A stretch of DNA of 44,368 nt from Nitrospirota bacterium (GCA_016217675.1 JACRHC010000032.1:1-44368), one strand, 5' to 3'; positions 27,516 through 35,889 are shown, counted from the first letter of the stretch. Notes: generated by a model from the sequence alone, not told the origin. Made by a program: numbers and translations.

Positions 27516-27545
27516 AGTCTAAATGCCAATTTGCCGTAAAGTCAA
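27516..27545 (-). promoter_or_regulatory. Promoter of argS with start site at the initiation codon
   Basis: On the minus strand, TTGACT (27540-27545, 5 of 6), an 18-base spacer and TAGACT (27516-27521, 4 of 6). The predicted +1 near 27509 lies 2 bases before ATG 27507, the same geometry as ilvE. The leader would be two bases with no ribosome-binding site. Confidence 0.6.
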
Positions 27546-27633
27546 ATCCTGTATGACTATCGCGTCCGGAGACTCCTGCAGACGAACTCTGAAAAGAAAT
27601 CTCATCCTCATTAGGGTATAATAACGACCAGTT

Positions 27634-27755
27634 ATGATTGAGGCAGGAGAGGCTGTATGAAGACAGGCGCGCGCGATAAAGGCCAGCTGGGGCTTGAGGG
27701 CAAGACCTATGAAGTGAAGGACGGCGACATTATCAGCTTCAGGTTTAATGGTTAA
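27634..27755 (+). pseudogene. Remnant of the ychF 3' end (TGS domain)
   Basis: A 32-codon open frame at 27657-27755 encodes ARDKGQLGLEGKTYEVK and DGDIISFRFN before a stop. This matches the C-terminal end of YchF-type GTPases, where the TGS domain closes with LRLEGKxYxVxDGDxxxFRFNV. Just upstream, in another frame (27634-27654), MIEAG resembles the YchF residues before this block, interrupted by a stop and a frame change. No upstream GTPase domain is present, so the gene is most likely a decayed C-terminal fragment. AGGAGAG ahead of ATG 27657 means a short peptide could still be made. The rest of the 306-base argS-27814 spacer holds TATAAT at 27617-27622, the argS promoter and TGATACAAT (27785-27793), a likely extended -10 for the next gene. 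Confidence 0.7.
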
Positions 27756-27813
27756 ATGTCTTTTTTGGTGTTCTCTCATTTATTTGATACAATGGCTGTG
27801 AGGTACCGCAACC

Positions 27814-28134
27814 ATGGAACAGATACAGGAGCTCATTCGGAAATATGGTCTTGAGGAAGACCTTGAGCATGTTATAATCCCGTTGGTATCCGCGGACGGC
27901 ACGCGCAGGCGATGTTTTTTGCTGAAGCGGAGATTTCTGAGGATCATGTTTCATGATACCCATTTTCATGACTATCCTCTTGAGGAGATCATTGAGGCCA
28001 CGGTCCTGTATCCTGACATGCCGTTGAGCGAGTCGATACTGCTGGTTCATAAGGATCCTGCGTTGGATGCAGTTGAACCGGATAAAAAGAATACTGAAAT
28101 ACGAGGTGAAGGTGAAAAAGAAGATACTGATTAA
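27814..28134 (+). CDS. Small unknown protein upstream of RNase E/G
   Basis: 106 residues, unrecognised. It reads as a short helical N-terminus (MEQIQELIRKYGLEEDLEHVI), a basic middle and an acidic tail rich in Lys, Glu and Asp. No membrane span or known motif. Start ATG 27814 has GAGG 10-13 bases upstream and a TGATACAAT element (27785-27793) as an extended -10. Its last 8 codons overlap the start of the RNase gene, so the two are very likely co-translated and perhaps functionally linked. Confidence 0.6.
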   Translation: MEQIQELIRKYGLEEDLEHVIIPLVSADGTRRRCFLLKRRFLRIMFHDTHFHDYPLEEIIEATVLYPDMPLSESILLVHKDPALDAVEPDKKNTEIRGEGEKEDTD

Positions 28135-29881
28135 CGCTGCGCATTCCGAAGAAAAGCGCGTGGCTATTGTAGAAGGCGATGTCCTGATAGATTTCTATGT
28201 TGAGACCGCCGGCAAGGAGCATCTCAAAGGGAATATTTATAAGGCGAAAGTGGTGCGGGTAGAGCCGGGACTTCAGGCCGCGTTCGTTGATTTTGGACAG
28301 AAGAAGCACGGTTTTCTTCAGCTCCGCGAGATCAAGCCGGAATTTTATCAACACCAGGTTGATGTCAATAAAAAACCGAGGATTCAGGATGTCATAGCAA
28401 AGGGTCATGAGCTTATCGTCCAGGTTGAGAAGGACGAACGGGATAACAAGGGCGCAAGTCTGACGACCTATCTCTCTATTCCCGGAAGATATATTGTTAT
28501 GATGCCTGGCCAGGAAAAGGTCGGCGTATCAAGAAAGATCGAGGACCGGGAGGACAGGGGCAGGCTGAAGGAGATCTTTAACTCCCTGAAGCTTCCGAAG
28601 AAGATGGGATTTATCCTGAGGACTGCCGGCAGCGACAAGACCGAGGAGGACCTTGATAATGATCTTAAGTATCTGACCAAGCTCTGGACCAGGATACAGA
28701 CTGAGTCAAAGAAAGTGCACGCGCCGGCCCTTATCTACAAGGAGCAGGATTTTGCGGTGAAGACTGTCCGCGATTATCTCACCTCGGATGTTGACGAGGT
28801 CCTGATCGATGACCCTGAAGCATTCAAGAACACGAAGGAATTCCTCCGGAAGACCTTGCCCTGGCGCAAGATAAATATAAAACTTTATAAAGACAAGAAG
28901 CCGATCTTCTCCTTCCATAACATCGAGGCCCAGATTGCAAAGATCCATGAGCGCTTTGTGTATCTTCCCTCTCGCGGATACATTGTCATTGACAAGACCG
29001 AGGCGCTGACCGCAATCGATGTCAATTCTGGCAGGTCGCGCAAAGAGGAACATATCGAGGCAACAGCACTCAAGACTAACCTCGAAGCTGCGGACGAGAT
29101 AGCCAGACAACTCAGGTTCCGTGATCTGGGAGGTCTGGTCGTAATTGACTTTATCGACATGGAATCTTCGAAAAACCGGCGGGAGGTTGAGCAGCGGCTG
29201 AAAGATGCGATGAGCCCGGACAAGGCCCATTTTGAGACCACACCGATTTCGAAGTTCGGCATTGTTGAGATGACACGGGAACGTATGAGGCCTGCTTATC
29301 AGGAGTCGAGTCACCATAAATGCGAGCTCTGCGGAGGGACCGGTGTTGTTAAAAGCGATGAGATGGCTGCAGTCGCCGCGCTGCGCGAGATCCATGTGCA
29401 GGCAACCAGGGAAGGGACCAAAGCGATCACCTGCCGTCTTCCTGTTGAAAGCATGAACTACATGGTCAATACCTGGCGCACTGATATTGCCGCTACTGAA
29501 AAGGAATTCGGTATTGCCATCACCCTTCTTGCTGATCCAAAGCTGCTGACCGGCCAGTACAAACTTGAAACAGACAGGCCTGAGCCTCCCAGGGAACATG
29601 TCCGGCCGGAGCACAAGCAGGTTCATCAGAAGCATGATCAGCAGAAACAGGTGCCGCAAAAACATGCGAAGGCAGCTGAACCGGTGCATCTTGAAGAAGC
29701 AGCAGAACAGGCAGTTGCGCCTGATGAAGCAGTTTCTGCTGAGCCACAGGAGCAGAAGAGACGGAGAAAGCGGAGACCGCGCAGAGGAAAGAAACGTCCG
29801 GGAGGGGGGGAGACTCCTTCTTCGGAACCGGCATCTGCCCCTGAAGTTACGGTTCACGACCCGATTCAGGAAGGCGTTTGA
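28112..29881 (+). CDS. rng: Ribonuclease E/G family protein
   Basis: 589 residues from GTG 28112, which gives the standard start KKKILINAAHSEEKRVAIV; the frame also opens 15 codons earlier. An S1-like RNA-binding domain (GNIYKAKVVRVEPGLQAAFVDFG) is followed by the catalytic core with TAIDVNSGRSRKEEH and LGGLVVIDFIDM, whose aspartates bind Mg2+. CELCGGTG is the zinc-link CxxC used for dimerisation. The last ~90 residues (about 500-589) are a low-complexity tail, first His/Gln/Glu-rich and then strongly basic (KRRRKRRPRRGKKRPGGG), more like RNase E than compact RNase G. It overlaps the previous gene by 23 bases. The short tail cannot hold the usual degradosome scaffold. Confidence 0.92.
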   Translation: MKKKILINAAHSEEKRVAIVEGDVLIDFYVETAGKEHLKGNIYKAKVVRVEPGLQAAFVDFGQKKHGFLQLREIKPEFYQHQVDVNKKPRIQDVIAKGHELIVQVEKDERDNKGASLTTYLSIPGRYIVMMPGQEKVGVSRKIEDREDRGRLKEIFNSLKLPKKMGFILRTAGSDKTEEDLDNDLKYLTKLWTRIQTESKKVHAPALIYKEQDFAVKTVRDYLTSDVDEVLIDDPEAFKNTKEFLRKTLPWRKINIKLYKDKKPIFSFHNIEAQIAKIHERFVYLPSRGYIVIDKTEALTAIDVNSGRSRKEEHIEATALKTNLEAADEIARQLRFRDLGGLVVIDFIDMESSKNRREVEQRLKDAMSPDKAHFETTPISKFGIVEMTRERMRPAYQESSHHKCELCGGTGVVKSDEMAAVAALREIHVQATREGTKAITCRLPVESMNYMVNTWRTDIAATEKEFGIAITLLADPKLLTGQYKLETDRPEPPREHVRPEHKQVHQKHDQQKQVPQKHAKAAEPVHLEEAAEQAVAPDEAVSAEPQEQKRRRKRRPRRGKKRPGGGETPSSEPASAPEVTVHDPIQEGV

Positions 29882-29930
29882 CATGAATGACAGAAGTATC
29901 TCTCTCACCGTCTTATAAGGAGGAGGAAAG

Positions 29931-30104
29931 ATGTTTGGACTCGGATTACCTGAGATGATCGTTGTGTTAGTGATAGCGCTTGTTTTCTTCGGCCCCAGCA
30001 AACTGCCTGCTGCAGGAAAGAGCCTTGGCGAGGCGATCAGAGGCTTTAAGAAGGGTATTGCAGAAGGTGTCACAGAAGAAAAGGCAAAGATAGAAACAAA
30101 ATAG
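29931..30104 (+). CDS. tatA: Twin-arginine translocation protein TatA
   Basis: 57 residues, too small to stand out among ORFs but clear by sequence: MFGLGLPEMIVVLVIALVFF (membrane helix), then FGPSKLPAAGKSLGEAIRGF, the TatA/E hinge and amphipathic helix. The FG hinge and the following GPxKLPxxGxxLG pattern are diagnostic. The C-terminus is short and charged. AAGGAGGAGG at 29918-29927 is a strong ribosome-binding site 3-4 bases before ATG. TatA builds the translocation pore with TatC; no tatC is in the window, so the partner must be elsewhere. Confidence 0.95.
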   Translation: MFGLGLPEMIVVLVIALVFFGPSKLPAAGKSLGEAIRGFKKGIAEGVTEEKAKIETK

Positions 30105-30135
30105 CATCTTTTTTTTCGATCATATCTGCCCCCTG

Positions 30136-30144
30136 TGCTATCAT
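30136..30144 (+). promoter_or_regulatory. Candidate extended -10 of tadA
   Basis: TGC-TATCAT: an extended -10 (TGn) with a 5-of-6 hexamer at 30139-30144. Its predicted +1 coincides with the A of ATG 30151, so a leaderless mRNA is possible. No convincing -35. Confidence 0.4.
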
Positions 30145-30150
30145 TATCTG

Positions 30151-30606
30151 ATGCAGAGCGAAGAAGATATCGGGTTCATAAGAATGGCCCTTGAAGAGGC
30201 TGTGCAGGCCTTTGATAAGGGAGAGGTACCTGTCGGGGCTCTTGTTGTTCTCAACGGAGAGATCATCGGCCGGGCGCACAACCTGCGAGAAACAACAAAA
30301 GACCCCTCAGCACATGCTGAAATTCTTGCTCTCCGTGCAGCAACCAGTGTATCAGACTCGTGGCGCCTGCTTGATGCAACCCTCTATGTCACAAAAGAGC
30401 CCTGTATCATGTGCTCAGGCGCAATCATAAATTCACGAATCTCCCGTCTCGTCTATGGCTGCAGGGACAGCAAGGCGGGCGGCGTGAACAGTCTGTATCA
30501 CATCTTGAGCGACAGCCGGTTGAACCACCAGGTTGGCGTTGTTTCAGGCGTGCTTGAGAACGAATGTGTCTCATTACTTCAGAGGTTTTTTAAAGAGCGC
30601 AGGTAG
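30151..30606 (+). CDS. tadA: tRNA-specific adenosine deaminase
   Basis: 151 residues, cytidine/deoxycytidylate deaminase fold. Catalytic zinc motif: SAHAEILAL (zinc His and catalytic Glu) and PCIMCSGAIINSRI (PCxxC). The C-terminal helix region has GVLENECVSLLQRFFKERR, typical of TadA. It converts A34 to inosine in tRNA-Arg(ACG). It begins at ATG 30151 without a Shine-Dalgarno, 47 bases after the tatA stop. Confidence 0.95.
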   Translation: MQSEEDIGFIRMALEEAVQAFDKGEVPVGALVVLNGEIIGRAHNLRETTKDPSAHAEILALRAATSVSDSWRLLDATLYVTKEPCIMCSGAIINSRISRLVYGCRDSKAGGVNSLYHILSDSRLNHQVGVVSGVLENECVSLLQRFFKERR

Positions 30607-30628
30607 TTTTCTTCGGTTCACCCTCTCG

Positions 30629-30637
30629 TGATACAAT
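30629..30637 (+). promoter_or_regulatory. Candidate extended -10 of the sigma-54 activator gene
   Basis: TGA-TACAAT (TGn extended -10; hexamer 30632-30637, 5 of 6). The predicted +1 near 30644 gives a 6-base leader before ATG 30650, without room for a Shine-Dalgarno. No convincing -35. Confidence 0.4.
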
Positions 30638-30649
30638 AAGCATCAATCC

Positions 30650-32365
30650 ATGGAAAAACTTCCCAAAAACGAGATAGAGATCATCTTTGATTCAGCCTCT
30701 GACGGCATGATAGCGGTCAAACGTGACGGTGTAGTTACCTTGTTCAATAAGGCAGCCGAAAGGATCACAGGTCTCAGCGCAAAGGACGTTATCGGCAGGC
30801 CTGCGGTTGCTGTAATACCGAACACCCGCCTTCATATTGTTCTTGCTGAAGGGACGCCGGAGATCGGACAGGAGCAGAATATCGGCAACACGGTGATTGT
30901 CACGAACAGGGTTCCTGTAAAGGATGCGGACGGCAGCGTGAGGGGCGCTGTTGCTGTATTCCGTGATATCACGGAGATAAGAAAACTCTCGAACACGGTA
31001 AGCGATCTCTGGAATGTGCGGAGTCTGCTCGAGGCAGTGCTTGACTCGACGTCTGATGCTATTTCTGTTGCGGACGGACAGGGCAATAATATCATTGTTA
31101 ATCCCGCGTATACACGTATAACCGGGCTTCCGCCCGAGGCGGTCATCGGCAAACACGCGACCGTTGATATTGCGGAGGGCGAGAGTATGCATATGAAGGT
31201 CCTCGAAACAGGAAAGCCCGTGAAAAATGTGCATATGAAGGTCGGTCCTGCAAAAAAAGAAGTTGTCGTCAATGTTGCACCGGTCTATATAGAGGGGAAA
31301 ATCCGCGGCAGTGTCGGTGTTATACGGGATATTTCGGAGGTCATCGCCCTGACCGAAGAGTTGGCCCATGCAAAAAAACTTATACGCCAGCTCAAGGCGC
31401 GGTACACCTGGGATGATATTATCGGCAGCAGCCCGGCTATAGAACTGGCCAAGGAGCAGGCGAGAAGGGCGGCTGAAACGCCTGCAACCGTGCTTCTGAG
31501 GGGGGAGAGCGGCACAGGCAAGGAACTCTTTGCCCATGCGATCCATAATGCAAGCAGCAGAAAAAAAGGCCAGTTTGTTCGCATCAACTGTGCTGCCCTG
31601 TCGGAGAATCTGCTCGAAAGTGAACTCTTTGGCTATGAAGAAGGCGCGTTCACCGGTGCCATAAAGGGCGGCAGGAGAGGACTGTTCGAGGAGGCCGGCA
31701 GGGGAACAATATTCCTTGACGAGATCGGCGAGGTCAGCCTTTCGCTTCAGAAGAAACTCCTGCGTGTCCTTCAGGAAAAAGAGGTGACAAGGGTGGGCAG
31801 CGCAGTCCCGGTGCCGATTGACCTGCGTGTCATTGCAGCAACAAATGCCAACCTTGAGCAGAAAGTAAAAGACGGCAGTTTCCGTGAAGACCTCTATTAT
31901 CGGCTGAATGTTCTTCCCATACAGATCCCGCCGCTCAGGAATATCAGGGCTGACATCCCATTTTTGGCCGGTCATATTATATATAAGCTTAATCAGAATT
32001 ACGGAAGAGAAGTGCTTAAGGTCTCTGATGAGGCAATGGAAGTCCTTCTGAACTACGCTTGGCCTGGCAATGTGCGGGAACTCGAAAATGTGATCGGCAG
32101 GGCGATGATCAATATGAGGTTGAACGAAAAAGTGATCGAGAGCGAGCATCTTCCCCTGCTTGGCTGCGAAAAGATCAACCAGGCCTTTTTCACTGCTGAG
32201 CAGGGCAGTCTGCGAACCCTTGACCAGGCAGTCTCGGCTGCGGAAAGAACTGCCATTGTGAGGGCACTGTCCGAGGCCGGCGGCAATCGTCAGAAGGCTG
32301 CTGCGCTTCTTGACACCGCTCTGAGGAACCTCTATTACAAGATCAGAAAATATGGCATCAGCTGA
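30650..32365 (+). CDS. Sigma-54-dependent transcriptional activator with two PAS domains
   Basis: 571 residues: PAS1 (about 5-112), PAS2 (about 125-235), AAA+ sigma-54 interaction domain (about 255-490) and C-terminal Fis-type HTH (about 530-571, [20 protein letters not shown]). AAA+ motifs: Walker A GESGTGKE (285-292), the sigma-54-contacting GAFTGA (332-337), Walker [10 protein letters not shown], and [10 protein letters not shown]. There is no receiver domain, so the PAS pair should sense a ligand, redox state or partner. A sigma-54 promoter lies 3.3 kb downstream in front of prpB, making the methylcitrate operon a candidate target. In enterobacteria the same operon is driven by PrpR, a sigma-54 activator with a different sensor domain. 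The PAS ligand is unknown. Confidence 0.93.
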   Translation: MEKLPKNEIEIIFDSASDGMIAVKRDGVVTLFNKAAERITGLSAKDVIGRPAVAVIPNTRLHIVLAEGTPEIGQEQNIGNTVIVTNRVPVKDADGSVRGAVAVFRDITEIRKLSNTVSDLWNVRSLLEAVLDSTSDAISVADGQGNNIIVNPAYTRITGLPPEAVIGKHATVDIAEGESMHMKVLETGKPVKNVHMKVGPAKKEVVVNVAPVYIEGKIRGSVGVIRDISEVIALTEELAHAKKLIRQLKARYTWDDIIGSSPAIELAKEQARRAAETPATVLLRGESGTGKELFAHAIHNASSRKKGQFVRINCAALSENLLESELFGYEEGAFTGAIKGGRRGLFEEAGRGTIFLDEIGEVSLSLQKKLLRVLQEKEVTRVGSAVPVPIDLRVIAATNANLEQKVKDGSFREDLYYRLNVLPIQIPPLRNIRADIPFLAGHIIYKLNQNYGREVLKVSDEAMEVLLNYAWPGNVRELENVIGRAMINMRLNEKVIESEHLPLLGCEKINQAFFTAEQGSLRTLDQAVSAAERTAIVRALSEAGGNRQKAAALLDTALRNLYYKIRKYGIS

Positions 32366-32600
32366 TCCCTGCATATACATCTTTAACCCCTCTGTCTGAT
32401 ATTCCTCTTTCCCCGCTCCTGACGTACCATACTCCCATAGCTTTCGGATTTCAGCTGTGCAGGTGACTTGGTAAGGAGGGGATATTGAATCTGTCCACTG
32501 ATAACTGAATGGTTACGACTTGGGAGGGAAAGGTATTGACCTTCCATCCAAAAAGTGGTAGTTGTTAAATAGGAATCTGGAAGTTTAAGGACAGATCGTC
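32366..32600. other. Spacer between sigma-54 activator and HD-GYP genes
   Basis: 235 bases. I see no terminator or clear promoter. There is a small stem AAGGT-ATTG-ACCTT (32529 onward, flanked by GG and CC) and a 19-codon open frame beginning near 32508, neither of which I can support as functional. Confidence 0.3.
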
Positions 32601-35474
32601 ATGAAGCCCGTGCGAGTCATTGTTGCCCTTGCGATTGTTGCGGTACTGGCGATGCCGGTATATATTCTCTTCGTTATTTCGCCTGCTGTCACGCAGCTTG
32701 TCGAAAGAAATGCGCAGGAGGAGGCCCTCAGCGTTGCTACCCACCTTGCATCCATGTTGCTGAGCAACAATGTCCTGCCTGGCCGTGACCTGCTCCCGGC
32801 TGATTTCTCCCCTGAAGTAGAGAAGGTCCGCAAGGATTTCCGCATCATCATGGTCAAGGTCTATTCCTCTGCAGGTGTGGTCATCTATTCGACAGATCCG
32901 GCTTACCTTGGACAGGTTAACAGCGAGGAATATTTTAGGAATATGGTGTCCAAAGGCAGGGTCTGCAGCAAGATCGTAAGACAGAAAGCAAAGACGCTTG
33001 AAGGCGAAACAGCTGAGAGTGATGTGGCTGAGATCTATGTGCCTCTCATGAAGGCAGGTGTCTTCAGCGGCGCCTTTGAAATATATTATGATGTCTCAGG
33101 CAGGATCAGCAATCTCAATCGTGTCATGTCTCATGCCTATGCGGTCCTCTTTGCGACCGTGACCTTGCTCCTCGGGCTGACAGGGGCTGCGCTGAGCAGA
33201 GCTGTCAAAAATATGAGAGAACGGGATATGGCAAGGAAGGAGTGGGAGAATACGTTCGATGCTGTGACCGATCCCATCATGATACTCGACCCCCAGTTCC
33301 GTATGCTGCGGATAAACAAGGCGATGGGTCAATGGCTTGGCATCGCTCCGGATAAGGCTGTCGGATTGACCTGTCACCAGCATGTCCATTGCACTGAAGA
33401 GCCGATCCCCGACTGTCCGCACAGGAAGTTGATCCAGGATCACCAGGTGCACACAGAGGAGGTGCATGAGGCGCGTACAGATACTCATCATGCGGTGACC
33501 GTATTTCCCATTTTCGATGCAAAAGGCGATCTGGCTGCTTCAGTGCACTATGCGAAGGATATTACCAAGCGCAAGAAGGCTGAACAGGAGCTGATCAATG
33601 CCGAGGCCAAATACCGCATTGTGGCCGATAATGCCTATGCCTGGGAGTTCTGGATGGCCCCGGATGGCAGCTATTTATATACATCACCATCATGCGGGAG
33701 AATAACCGGATATATGCCGGAAGAATTTGCCTCTGATTCCGGGCTGTTCCTGCGGATCGTTCATCCTGAAGACCGGCAACGCGTTGCAGAGCATCAGAGA
33801 ACCGCCCGAAACCAGGCGACAGCTGGCGAAATCCAGTTCCGTATTGTATGCCGTGACGGAACCGTACGCTGGATGTCCCATGTCTGTCAGCCTATTTACG
33901 ATGGACAGGGTCAGCACCTCGGTGTGCGCGGAAGTAATTACGATATTTCGAAGCGCAAGGATGCGGAGGCTGAACTTCGGGAAACTGCAGAGAGCCTGGC
34001 CGAGGCGCAGCGTATAGCACATATCGGGAGCTGGGAACTCGACCTCAGGAGTAATAAACTGCAGTGGTCTGACGAGATCTACCGGATCTTCGATATCGAC
34101 CGGAGCCTTTTCGGCGCGTCGTTCGAAGCGTTTGTTGAGCTTGTGCATCCGGACGACCGTCTGTTTGTCAGAGATGCATACACCAATTCGGTGAGGGAGC
34201 GCATACCCTACGATATCGTGCACCGCCTGCTGATGAAAGACGGCAGCATAAAATATGTTCAGGAGCGCTGTGAGACACATTATGACGAAGCGGGGAATGC
34301 TGTCTGTTCAATGGGCACTGTGCAGGATATCACTGAACGAAAGCGGGACGAAGAGGCAATTGAACGTCAGCTGAAGTTCATGACCGCATTGAGTGATATC
34401 GGAATGGCTATCAGTTCGAGTCTGGACATGAGGGTAACGCTCAATATACTTCTTGACCGCCTGAAGGCGCAATTAGGTGTCGATGCAGCAGATGTGATGA
34501 TGCTCGATCAGGACACTCTCTATCTTAGCTGTGCTGCAGCACTTGGGTTCAGGACGTCTGCCATCCGCAAGATCAGCCTTAGGATCGGCATGGGACATGC
34601 GGGACGGGCGGCAATGGAGCGGCGAACGCTTATTATTGCCGATCTCGGTGATACCCTCACTCGTTCGCTCAGGGAAGAGGGGTTCATCTCTTATATAGCG
34701 GTCCCTCTGATCTCCCAGGGCAAGATCAAGGGTGTGCTTGAGATATTTCAGAGGAGATGCTTCGAGCCGGGTGATGAATGGCTCGGTTATCTTGAGCTTA
34801 TCGCTGCGCAGGCTGCTATTGCGATTGACAATGCCTCCCTGTATGACAGCCTGCAGCGCTCGAACATGGAGCTCACGCTTTCCTACGACGCAACGCTTGA
34901 AGGCTGGGGCCGGACTCTTGAGTTCAGAGATGAGGACACCATGGGGCATACTGCACGGGTTGCCAACATGACCGTTCGTTTTGCCCGCAAGATGGGCCTT
35001 GATGAGCGGGAGATCGTACATGTCAGAAGAGGGGCTCTTCTTCACGATATCGGCAAGATCGGTATTTCGGATGCCATACTTCTCAAGCCGGGTCGTCTGA
35101 ACGATGATGAGAGGGACATCATGCAGCGGCATCCCGATTATGCTTACCGCCTCCTTGCTCCGATACCGTTTCTCCGGCCTTCGCTGGACATTCCCTACTG
35201 TCACCATGAAAAGTGGAATGGCACCGGATATCCCAGGGGCTTAAAGGGTGAAGAGATCCCTCTGTCTGCCCGTATCTTTTCGGTTGTGGATGTATGGGAT
35301 GCCCTTCTTTCCGTACGCTCCTACCGTGAGCCCTGGCCACTTGAGAAGGTTAAAGATTATATTGGAGCCCTATCAGGGACCGAGTTCGACCCTGCTGTGG
35401 TTGACTGTTTTCTAAAAATACTTGACGAGCAGGGATCAGATGGTATGACCTGGTCAGCAGAGTTATCTTGTTGA
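32601..35474 (+). CDS. Multi-PAS, GAF and HD-GYP membrane sensor
   Basis: 957 residues. TM1 (7-29), extracytoplasmic Cache-like sensor (30-178), TM2 (179-199), then PAS1 (about 215-325), PAS2 (about 335-455), PAS3 (about 470-585), GAF (about 600-750) and HD-GYP (about 755-945). PAS1 contains the Cys/His-rich segment CHQHVHCTEEPIPDCPH (258-274), a form seen in PAS domains of many sensor proteins. The output domain shows LLHDIGKIGI and HHEKWNGTGYPRGL, the GYP motif with a GTGYP variant, so c-di-GMP phosphodiesterase activity is plausible. It probably reads an external and several internal cues. Its place between the sigma-54 activator and the prp operon suggests functional linkage, which is inference. 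Confidence 0.92.
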   Translation: MKPVRVIVALAIVAVLAMPVYILFVISPAVTQLVERNAQEEALSVATHLASMLLSNNVLPGRDLLPADFSPEVEKVRKDFRIIMVKVYSSAGVVIYSTDPAYLGQVNSEEYFRNMVSKGRVCSKIVRQKAKTLEGETAESDVAEIYVPLMKAGVFSGAFEIYYDVSGRISNLNRVMSHAYAVLFATVTLLLGLTGAALSRAVKNMRERDMARKEWENTFDAVTDPIMILDPQFRMLRINKAMGQWLGIAPDKAVGLTCHQHVHCTEEPIPDCPHRKLIQDHQVHTEEVHEARTDTHHAVTVFPIFDAKGDLAASVHYAKDITKRKKAEQELINAEAKYRIVADNAYAWEFWMAPDGSYLYTSPSCGRITGYMPEEFASDSGLFLRIVHPEDRQRVAEHQRTARNQATAGEIQFRIVCRDGTVRWMSHVCQPIYDGQGQHLGVRGSNYDISKRKDAEAELRETAESLAEAQRIAHIGSWELDLRSNKLQWSDEIYRIFDIDRSLFGASFEAFVELVHPDDRLFVRDAYTNSVRERIPYDIVHRLLMKDGSIKYVQERCETHYDEAGNAVCSMGTVQDITERKRDEEAIERQLKFMTALSDIGMAISSSLDMRVTLNILLDRLKAQLGVDAADVMMLDQDTLYLSCAAALGFRTSAIRKISLRIGMGHAGRAAMERRTLIIADLGDTLTRSLREEGFISYIAVPLISQGKIKGVLEIFQRRCFEPGDEWLGYLELIAAQAAIAIDNASLYDSLQRSNMELTLSYDATLEGWGRTLEFRDEDTMGHTARVANMTVRFARKMGLDEREIVHVRRGALLHDIGKIGISDAILLKPGRLNDDERDIMQRHPDYAYRLLAPIPFLRPSLDIPYCHHEKWNGTGYPRGLKGEEIPLSARIFSVVDVWDALLSVRSYREPWPLEKVKDYIGALSGTEFDPAVVDCFLKILDEQGSDGMTWSAELSC

Positions 35475-35550
35475 GATGCATTGCCAATGAATAGAGATCA
35501 CCTTTCCAACTGGCTGATGAGTAGGTTTCTTTTGAGATGCAGGTAGATAA

Positions 35551-35640
35551 AAAGCACTATTGTGCATGCAAAAAAATGCATTAGTGATAATTATTGCATT
35601 AAAGCACTAATTGTAAAAAATGCTATTATTTTAAATTAAG
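35551..35640. repeat. Imperfect ~50-base tandem repeat, candidate activator-binding sites
   Basis: AAAGCACTA begins at 35551 and 35601, each followed by TTG within a few bases, then by AAAAAATGC (35572 and 35614) and an ATTA. The second copy is shorter. Within the first copy, GCAC-TATT-GTGC (35554-35565) is a perfect inverted repeat, and ATTAGTG (35580 region) mirrors CACTAAT (35606 region). The cluster lies about 90-150 bases upstream of the sigma-54 promoter at 35699, the usual distance for activator sites. It is AT-rich, so some matches could be coincidental. Confidence 0.5.
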
Positions 35641-35698
35641 CTATTTAAACAGGTATGTTATAGCAATAATATAATCTTTTTATTTAAGTTTATCTGCC

Positions 35699-35714
35699 TG
35701 GAACAGGTTTTGCT
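35699..35714 (+). promoter_or_regulatory. Sigma-54 (-24/-12) promoter of the methylcitrate operon
   Basis: TGGAACAGGTTTTGCT fits the consensus TGGCACR-N4-TTGCW with a single change (C to A in the -24 element). GG (35700-35701) and GC (35712-35713) are 12 bases apart, as required. The predicted +1 is near 35725, giving a leader of about 165 bases to prpB. Confidence 0.75.
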
Positions 35715-35752
35715 TATAGCAGTAAGGCTATTATTCTACCCTGAAATAGGAA

Positions 35753-35857
35753 TTGAGGTATACTCAACTCCAGTTTACATTCCTGCTGCGAAAGTGCAGG
35801 TTAATGCCGGCAGACTATAGGTCAATGTTTCATGTCCATCTGCCCGCAGCAGCGGGC
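35753..35857 (+). promoter_or_regulatory. prpB leader with inverted repeats
   Basis: Within the predicted leader: TTGAG-GTATA-CTCAA (35753-35767), CCTGC-9-GCAGG (about 35782-35800), and GCCCGC-AGCA-GCGGGC (35842-35857), a strong 6-pair stem 32 bases before ATG. No T-tract follows, so it is not an intrinsic terminator. Role unknown. Confidence 0.35.
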
Positions 35858-35889
35858 GCACGGTTCAATGCAGGTAGAGGAGGAAGTGA

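Noticed and set aside
28706-30073. 455-codon minus-strand open frame across the RNase gene and tatA
   Set aside because: It overlaps two well-supported plus-strand genes and is rich in Arg, Ser and Pro, as expected of a shadow frame.
30692-32380. 562-codon minus-strand open frame across the sigma-54 activator gene
   Set aside because: It is a shadow of the clear plus-strand gene with Walker A and GAFTGA motifs, and its product has no recognisable domains.
32508-32567. 19-codon frame (MVTTWEGK...) upstream of the second HD-GYP gene
   Set aside because: No ribosome-binding site, no similarity, and the frame is short enough to occur by chance.
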